Positions 60,299-64,000 of a stretch of 64,000 nt of DNA are shown here, piece by piece; the stretch's first letter is position 1; each line of letters begins with the position of its first letter. Both the position numbers and the translations under genes were made by a program. The notes below the pieces were generated by a model, which was not told the origin of the DNA, did no database searches, and was given only the letters and a program-made list of their open reading frames with translations. This DNA is from an uncultured Aquimarina sp. (lineage in GTDB: Bacteria; Bacteroidota; Bacteroidia; Flavobacteriales; Flavobacteriaceae): positions 124,001 through 188,000 of the forward strand of contig CANMWA010000007.1 in NCBI GenBank assembly GCA_947501475.1, in the 5' to 3' direction.

Positions 60299-61576
60299 TT
60301 AATTAAGGAGTTTTGCAATTTTATCTTTAAGAAATTTTTGTTCTTGTTTGGATTGCGTGAGTTTGATTGCTGTTTGATAATATGTAATTGCTTTGGCGTG
60401 ATCCCCTAATCGTTGTTGTATTTCTCCTAGCGTAGCATGATAGACATAATATTGTTGTAGTACTTTATTTTCTTTTACCCTTTCTAACGCTTCTAGTGCT
60501 TTTACTGGGCCATCTAGCTCTAGAATAACCAGACATCGATTTAAAAACACGATAGGGTCATATCCTATTTTTAGTAAAAGATCATAATAGCTTAAGATTG
60601 AGACCCAATTGGTATCTTGATACTTTTTGGCATTACAGTGTTCGTAGGCAATTGCTGCTTCTAGATGAAAGGTGCTTATCATGTTTCCAAAGGCGGCTTT
60701 ATTAAGATATTCTTCTCCTTTTGCTATTAATGCTTTATCCCAAATTTTCCTGTCTTGTTTATGTAATAAAATAAGCTCTCCATCGGGAGTGGTACGACTC
60801 TGTATTCGAGCAGCATGAAAACATAGTAATGCCATGAGTGCATATACTTCGGGTAATTGGGTGCGCTCGCTTGATAACAAAGACTTGCAGAGTAACATTG
60901 CTTGTTCTATAAGATCTTTTCGTATTAATTGATCGGCATGTGTCGAGTTATACCCTTCATTAAATAGTAAGTAAATAGCACTGAGTACTGTACTTGTTTT
61001 TGTTGCTATTGCATCTGGACCAGGAATTGTAGGTTTTATTTTATGTTTTCTGAAGTATTCTTTGGTACGATATAAGCGTTTAGAAATAGTATCCTCGCTA
61101 GTTAAAAATGATTTTGCTACTTCTTTGGTGCTAAAACCACATAATGATTTAAGGATAAATGTAATCTGGTTTTCTTGTGAAATATTAGGATGGCAACAGG
61201 CATACATCATTGCCAGAAAATCATCTTTGATATGGTTCTCTTGCCAATAATTATTCATCGTAGCGTTAAGGGTATAGTTTGAGGTTAACAATTGTTTTTT
61301 TGGATCAGAAAAATCAATAAGCGTACTATGTTTATTACGTCTTATAATATCGATAGCTTTATTTTTTGCTGTGCGATACAACCATGCCCTCGGGTTGTCT
61401 GGCATCCCTCTATATTTCCAGGTTTCTAATGCTTTTACGAGTGCGTCTTGCACAACATCTTCGGCCAATTCGATATTTTCTGCACCAAATATTTTGATTA
61501 ATACAGCAACCATCTTTCCGGATTCTTCACGAAAAAGATGGTTGACAGTAGTATTTATGTGGTTGTGGTTTTCCAA
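60299..61576 (-). CDS. ECF sigma factor with C-terminal TPR-like extension (ECF42 type)
   Basis: A 425-residue protein. Residues 1 to about 170 are an ECF sigma factor: region 2 with ENIELAEDVVQDALVKALE and NPRAWLYRTAKNKAIDIIRR, region 4 with LKSLCGFSTKEVAKSFLTSE. The long C-terminal part starts AIYLLFNEGYNSTHADQLIR and ends with TPR-like helices (YYVYHATLGEIQQRLGDHA), as in ECF42 sigma factors. These lack a classic anti-sigma gene and are linked to DGPF/YCII genes; two such genes lie directly upstream in the same operon. Confidence 0.92.
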   Translation of the reverse strand: MENHNHINTTVNHLFREESGKMVAVLIKIFGAENIELAEDVVQDALVKALETWKYRGMPDNPRAWLYRTAKNKAIDIIRRNKHSTLIDFSDPKKQLLTSNYTLNATMNNYWQENHIKDDFLAMMYACCHPNISQENQITFILKSLCGFSTKEVAKSFLTSEDTISKRLYRTKEYFRKHKIKPTIPGPDAIATKTSTVLSAIYLLFNEGYNSTHADQLIRKDLIEQAMLLCKSLLSSERTQLPEVYALMALLCFHAARIQSRTTPDGELILLHKQDRKIWDKALIAKGEEYLNKAAFGNMISTFHLEAAIAYEHCNAKKYQDTNWVSILSYYDLLLKIGYDPIVFLNRCLVILELDGPVKALEALERVKENKVLQQYYVYHATLGEIQQRLGDHAKAITYYQTAIKLTQSKQEQKFLKDKIAKLLN

Positions 61577-61582
61577 AAAGTA

Positions 61583-61927
61583 TTATTCCATAGGACTGAT
61601 TTCGCGAACTTCTACACTACAGCCATATTCAAAACTCGGACAACCTTTTGCTATGTCTGCAGCATTGTCTAGCGAATCTGCTTTGATTAATAAATACCCT
61701 CCGATAAGTTCTTTACCTTCTGCCAAAGGGCGATCAATAACTTTTGATCCATTATCAATCAAGGTCTTTCCTTCGGTCATTAAGGGTTGGCCACCAATCA
61801 ATTGGCCGTTTTGAGCTAATCCGCCCATCCATTGTTCCCAATGTTGCATATGTTTTTGCATTTCTTCGGGAGAATTTTTTTCGTATACCTCTTGACCTCC
61901 TCGTATAATATATAAGAATTCTTTCAT
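61583..61927 (-). CDS. YCII/DGPF-domain protein 2
   Basis: A 114-residue protein of the YCII-related family: MKEFLYIIRGGQEVYEKNSP, QLIGGQPLMTEGKTL, ELIGGYLLIKADSLDNA and CPSFEYGCSVEVREI. The fold is a small dimeric ferredoxin-like domain. It ends 6 bp before the sigma factor start and is similar in pattern to the neighbouring 115-residue protein, so the two arose by duplication. The family is regularly linked to ECF42 sigma factors; the molecular function is not known. Confidence 0.9.
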   Translation of the reverse strand: MKEFLYIIRGGQEVYEKNSPEEMQKHMQHWEQWMGGLAQNGQLIGGQPLMTEGKTLIDNGSKVIDRPLAEGKELIGGYLLIKADSLDNAADIAKGCPSFEYGCSVEVREISPME

Positions 61928-61940
61928 TTTTCTGCTTTTT

Positions 61941-62288
61941 TTAATCTTCCATAGGCCATACTTCGCGAACTTCTAACGATGATTCCCATTGTAATCCAGG
62001 GCATCCTTTTGCCATTTCGGTAGCTTCTTCGAGTGTATTGGCTTTTACGATAATATATCCTCCAACAATTTCTTTGGCTTCGGTAAGAGGTCTATCGGTA
62101 ACCTTAACCCCTCCAGGGTGTATTGTATTACCATGTGGATGAAGTCTTTCGCCTCCTATATATTTTTCTTGCTCGGCTATTTTGCCAATCCATTCTTGCC
62201 AATGTTGCATATGGATATCTTGTTCTTCTGGAGATTTATTATCCCATACTTCGTCTCCACCTTTAAAAAGGAACATAAATTGTTTCAT
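61941..62288 (-). CDS. YCII/DGPF-domain protein 1
   Basis: A 115-residue protein of the same family as its neighbour: MKQFMFLFKGGDEVWDNKSP, YIGGERLHPHGNTI, EIVGGYIIVKANTLEEATEM and CPGLQWESSLEVREVWP. It is the first gene of the three-gene sigma factor operon. A likely -7 element lies about 80 bp upstream. It is probably a target as well as a partner of the sigma factor, which is inference from other ECF42 loci. Confidence 0.9.
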   Translation of the reverse strand: MKQFMFLFKGGDEVWDNKSPEEQDIHMQHWQEWIGKIAEQEKYIGGERLHPHGNTIHPGGVKVTDRPLTEAKEIVGGYIIVKANTLEEATEMAKGCPGLQWESSLEVREVWPMED

Positions 62289-62368
62289 ATGTTTGTTTGT
62301 TTTATGGTTTATACTTCTAAAACGAACTCATTATTAATATTTGGACAGCGTTACCTATATTTTTAATT

Positions 62369-62376
62369 CAAAGTTA
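62369..62376 (-). promoter_or_regulatory. Possible -7 element of the sigma factor operon
   Basis: The minus strand reads TAACTTTG, matching TAnnTTTG, 81 bp upstream of the first gene. No matching TTG is seen upstream; the palindrome at 62382-62414 occupies that place. Confidence 0.35.
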
Positions 62377-62381
62377 TACAG

Positions 62382-62414
62382 AGGTCTCACCGGTTTTGAA
62401 AACCTGTGAGGTCT
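62382..62414. repeat. Palindromic GGTTTTGAAAACC repeat
   Basis: AGGTCTCACCGGTTTT and AAAACCTGTGAGGTCT form a near-perfect palindrome around one G. This GACCTCACAGGTTTT-type palindrome is, from memory, common between genes in flavobacteria; I could not check that here. Confidence 0.6.
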
Positions 62415-62479
62415 GATAACGTATTAGATGCTGAAAATACTAATTCTTATATCTTAAAATTTCTACCCTATTGTTGAAA

Positions 62480-63013
62480 TTAATGTATTACATCATAGGT
62501 CATGATTTGTAAACCATTTTCGTACTCATCAGTTTCTTTTAATTCTAACTGCATACTCTTTGTTACTTCTCCAAATAACCTAACACCTTGTCCTTGAATA
62601 AAGGGGTTGAGTTTTATTTTGAGTACATCTATCATTTGGTTTTTAAATAACCATCCTGCAAACTCTCCTCCTCCACATAAATATATATCAGTACCTTTCT
62701 CCTTCTTAAGATTTTTTATGGTTCCTACATCAAGTGTGCACACATGTACTTGCTGGTCTGCGTCATCAAAACTCAATGTATTCGAAAAAATATAATGCGT
62801 CATATGGTCATAAGCGCGTTGTCCTGGTTTAAGTCCGTATTTATATCCAAACTCGTATGTTTTCCTTCCCATAATCACTGTATCGTATGATTTTAAATCA
62901 TCTATATATTTATCTACACCATTACCAGTTTGTTTAAATCCACTAATATCTTCATTTGGTCCGGCTATAAATCCGTCTAAGGATATAGCTACATAATATA
63001 CTATTCTTCTCAT
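62480..63013 (-). CDS. Dihydrofolate reductase-like (RibD C-terminal family) protein
   Basis: A 177-residue protein of the RibD_C/DHFR-like family: MRRIVYYVAISLDGFIAGPN at the start, YDTVIMGRKTYEFG in the middle and TDIYLCGGGEFAGWLF toward the end, all typical of the NADPH-binding fold. It is cytoplasmic and of usual family length. Members near regulatory genes often have no known substrate, and a real role in folate or riboflavin synthesis cannot be assumed. It is transcribed alone. Confidence 0.88.
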   Translation of the reverse strand: MRRIVYYVAISLDGFIAGPNEDISGFKQTGNGVDKYIDDLKSYDTVIMGRKTYEFGYKYGLKPGQRAYDHMTHYIFSNTLSFDDADQQVHVCTLDVGTIKNLKKEKGTDIYLCGGGEFAGWLFKNQMIDVLKIKLNPFIQGQGVRLFGEVTKSMQLELKETDEYENGLQIMTYDVIH

Positions 63014-63161
63014 TGGTTTATGGTTTTAAGAGTTATTTAAAAAGGTTGTGTAGCTTTATTAATACCATGGAAAAGCTTTTTTTCAAATAGAAAGGCCTCT
63101 AGAGACTAAAAGGAAGCATCTAATAACTTTTGTACTCTATATAATAATATAATACCATGAA

Positions 63162-63698
63162 TTATATTAAGGCTCCTAGATATCGTTCTTTAATACTATG
63201 AATATGGTGTAACTCATGCCCTAAGATATGATACCCTAAAGCTCTAACACTAGTTTTATTTTTATTGGCTGTACCTATTCTTATCAATGCCTGTTGAGAA
63301 AACCCATCAAATAATGTAATTGTTGCCATTCTTACTGCTTCATATTCTGCCAAAATATTTTCTATTGATCTACCTTGGGTATCGGCATATTGTGTGTATT
63401 CATTTTCTTCAAAACCAGGAAGATTAGTTTTATCATTTCTAGCAAAAGTAAGTGCTCGATATCCATATATTCTCTCATCATCAATGATATGCACTAAAAC
63501 TTCTTTTACCGACCATTTATCAGGAGCATACCTATAATTTAACTCTTCCTGAGACAGTGATCTTACAAATTCTTTTACTTTTATTAAACTTTGTTTTAGT
63601 TGTTGTAAAAGGCTCCCATCTTTTTTTACATACTCCATATACATACTCGCATATGATGGATATTCTTCTTTTGATGGAAATGCGATACTTGTATACAT
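63162..63698 (-). CDS. DinB-family protein
   Basis: A 178-residue protein of the DinB/YfiT four-helix family. The three metal-binding histidines are probably those in EVLVHIIDDERIYGYR and in GYHILGHELHHIHSIKERY. The C-terminal phrase GHELHHIHSIKERYL is a family signature. Such proteins bind a divalent metal; bacillithiol-type transferase or hydrolase roles are known for some, but no substrate can be named here. It is cytoplasmic and a single gene. Confidence 0.88.
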   Translation of the reverse strand: MYTSIAFPSKEEYPSYASMYMEYVKKDGSLLQQLKQSLIKVKEFVRSLSQEELNYRYAPDKWSVKEVLVHIIDDERIYGYRALTFARNDKTNLPGFEENEYTQYADTQGRSIENILAEYEAVRMATITLFDGFSQQALIRIGTANKNKTSVRALGYHILGHELHHIHSIKERYLGALI

Positions 63699-63860
63699 AT
63701 AAATTATCGGTAGTTATTAATAATTTTAGCAGCTACCCAATAGCTATCTTTATTTCTGGTATAGAAAAAACACTTAGCATCTTTGGTAACAAAAGGGTAT
63801 AATTGGAGCCCTCGTGTTTTGAATACGGTCTAGATGCCGTCTTTTTTCTTAAAACTATTT

Positions 63861-64000
63861 CTATTCTGTTGCATGTACTTTTTTGTAGAAAATTTTACTT
63901 ACAATTTTCCATTCTCCATCAATTTTAAGCAAGTTCATATAATCAATAAAAGAAAATTTAGGGTATTCGATTTCTAGTTTTGCACTTGCTGCATGGCCAG
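63861..64000 (-). CDS. NTF2-like / lumazine-binding-type small protein, C-terminal part
   Basis: The last 45 codons of a leftward gene that enters from the right edge. They end with FIDYMNLLKIDGEWKIVSKI, then FYKKVHATE. The phrase LLKIDGEWKIVSK-F is typical of the last two strands of SnoaL/NTF2-like proteins annotated as putative lumazine-binding or DUF4440. Family assignment rests on this short end only, so the function is open. Confidence 0.65.
   Translation of the reverse strand, partial: GHAASAKLEIEYPKFSFIDYMNLLKIDGEWKIVSKIFYKKVHATE

Noticed and set aside
1..64000. tRNA, rRNA or CRISPR loci
   Set aside because: I saw no cloverleaf with tRNA-like conserved bases, no rRNA segments and no regularly spaced direct repeats.

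Overview
The window comes from a low-GC marine-type member of the Bacteroidota, most likely a flavobacterium close to Aquimarina or Kordia. The evidence is the AT-rich composition, a T9SS type A sorting domain on a secreted protein, flavobacterial promoters (TTG, about 20 bp, TAnnTTTG), almost no Shine-Dalgarno sequences, paired DUF6443/RHS giant proteins and a bacteroidete-type aconitase. The species call is inference.

Layout. 1-10.5 kb is ordinary chromosome: the 5' end of an aconitase gene, a small secreted protein, a periplasmic-folding operon (three parvulin-type proteins and a MoxR ATPase), an SRPBCC protein, an OmpH/Skp-like chaperone, guaB and a PAP2 phosphatase. 10.7-15.5 kb holds a small conserved protein, a 952-residue beta-propeller protein exported by T9SS and a PagL-like outer-membrane deacylase, separated by terminators and two MITE-like inverted-repeat elements. 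15.8-27.5 kb is one leftward operon of 13 genes for a type II secretion/type IV pilus-like machine: four pseudopilins, prepilin peptidase, GspE ATPase, secretin, GspL/M-like and GspC/PilP-like proteins, two lipoproteins and GspF.

27.5-60.3 kb is accessory. A leftward operon starts near 59.6 kb with four paralogous fibre-like proteins, continues with a 1479-residue and a 1209-residue RHS/YD-repeat protein, and ends with two putative immunity genes. The 1209-residue gene has been remodelled by an 8,033-bp element present twice in perfect tandem (33381-41413 and 41414-49446). Each copy carries an RHS C-terminal segment with toxin-like tip, two immunity-like genes, a divergent XRE regulator, an AAA+ ATPase, two overlapping tyrosine recombinases (one lacking a catalytic Arg), an AraC-type regulator and about 1.1 kb of hairpin-rich non-coding DNA. 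All three boundaries lie at the same 8-bp sequence GCATCATA, which on the coding strand spells the Tyr-Asp-Ala of the conserved RHS YDALNR motif. The arrangement is what is expected if a circular element integrates inside the RHS reading frame, replaces the resident tip in frame with its own tip plus immunity genes, and leaves the old tip (31821-33380, with its lipoprotein partner) downstream without a start. Joining the N-terminal 685 codons to the displaced tail restores a 1204-codon frame, so the ancestral gene can be reconstructed. Further downstream is a fossil of a similar event (28.9-29.8 kb): toxin-tip end, partner gene and an XRE 3' remnant in the same order, now broken up by REP-like palindromes and a RAYT transposase.

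Other points of interest are a 59-residue peptide with a symmetric CX3CX3C-X12-CX3CX3C pattern (28444-28623), and a two-part non-coding element with compensatory base changes that occurs once at each side of the accessory region. The right end (60.3-64 kb) returns to ordinary genes: an ECF42-like sigma factor with two YCII/DGPF proteins, a RibD-like reductase, a DinB-family protein and the 3' end of an NTF2-like gene. I saw no rRNA, tRNA or CRISPR array.
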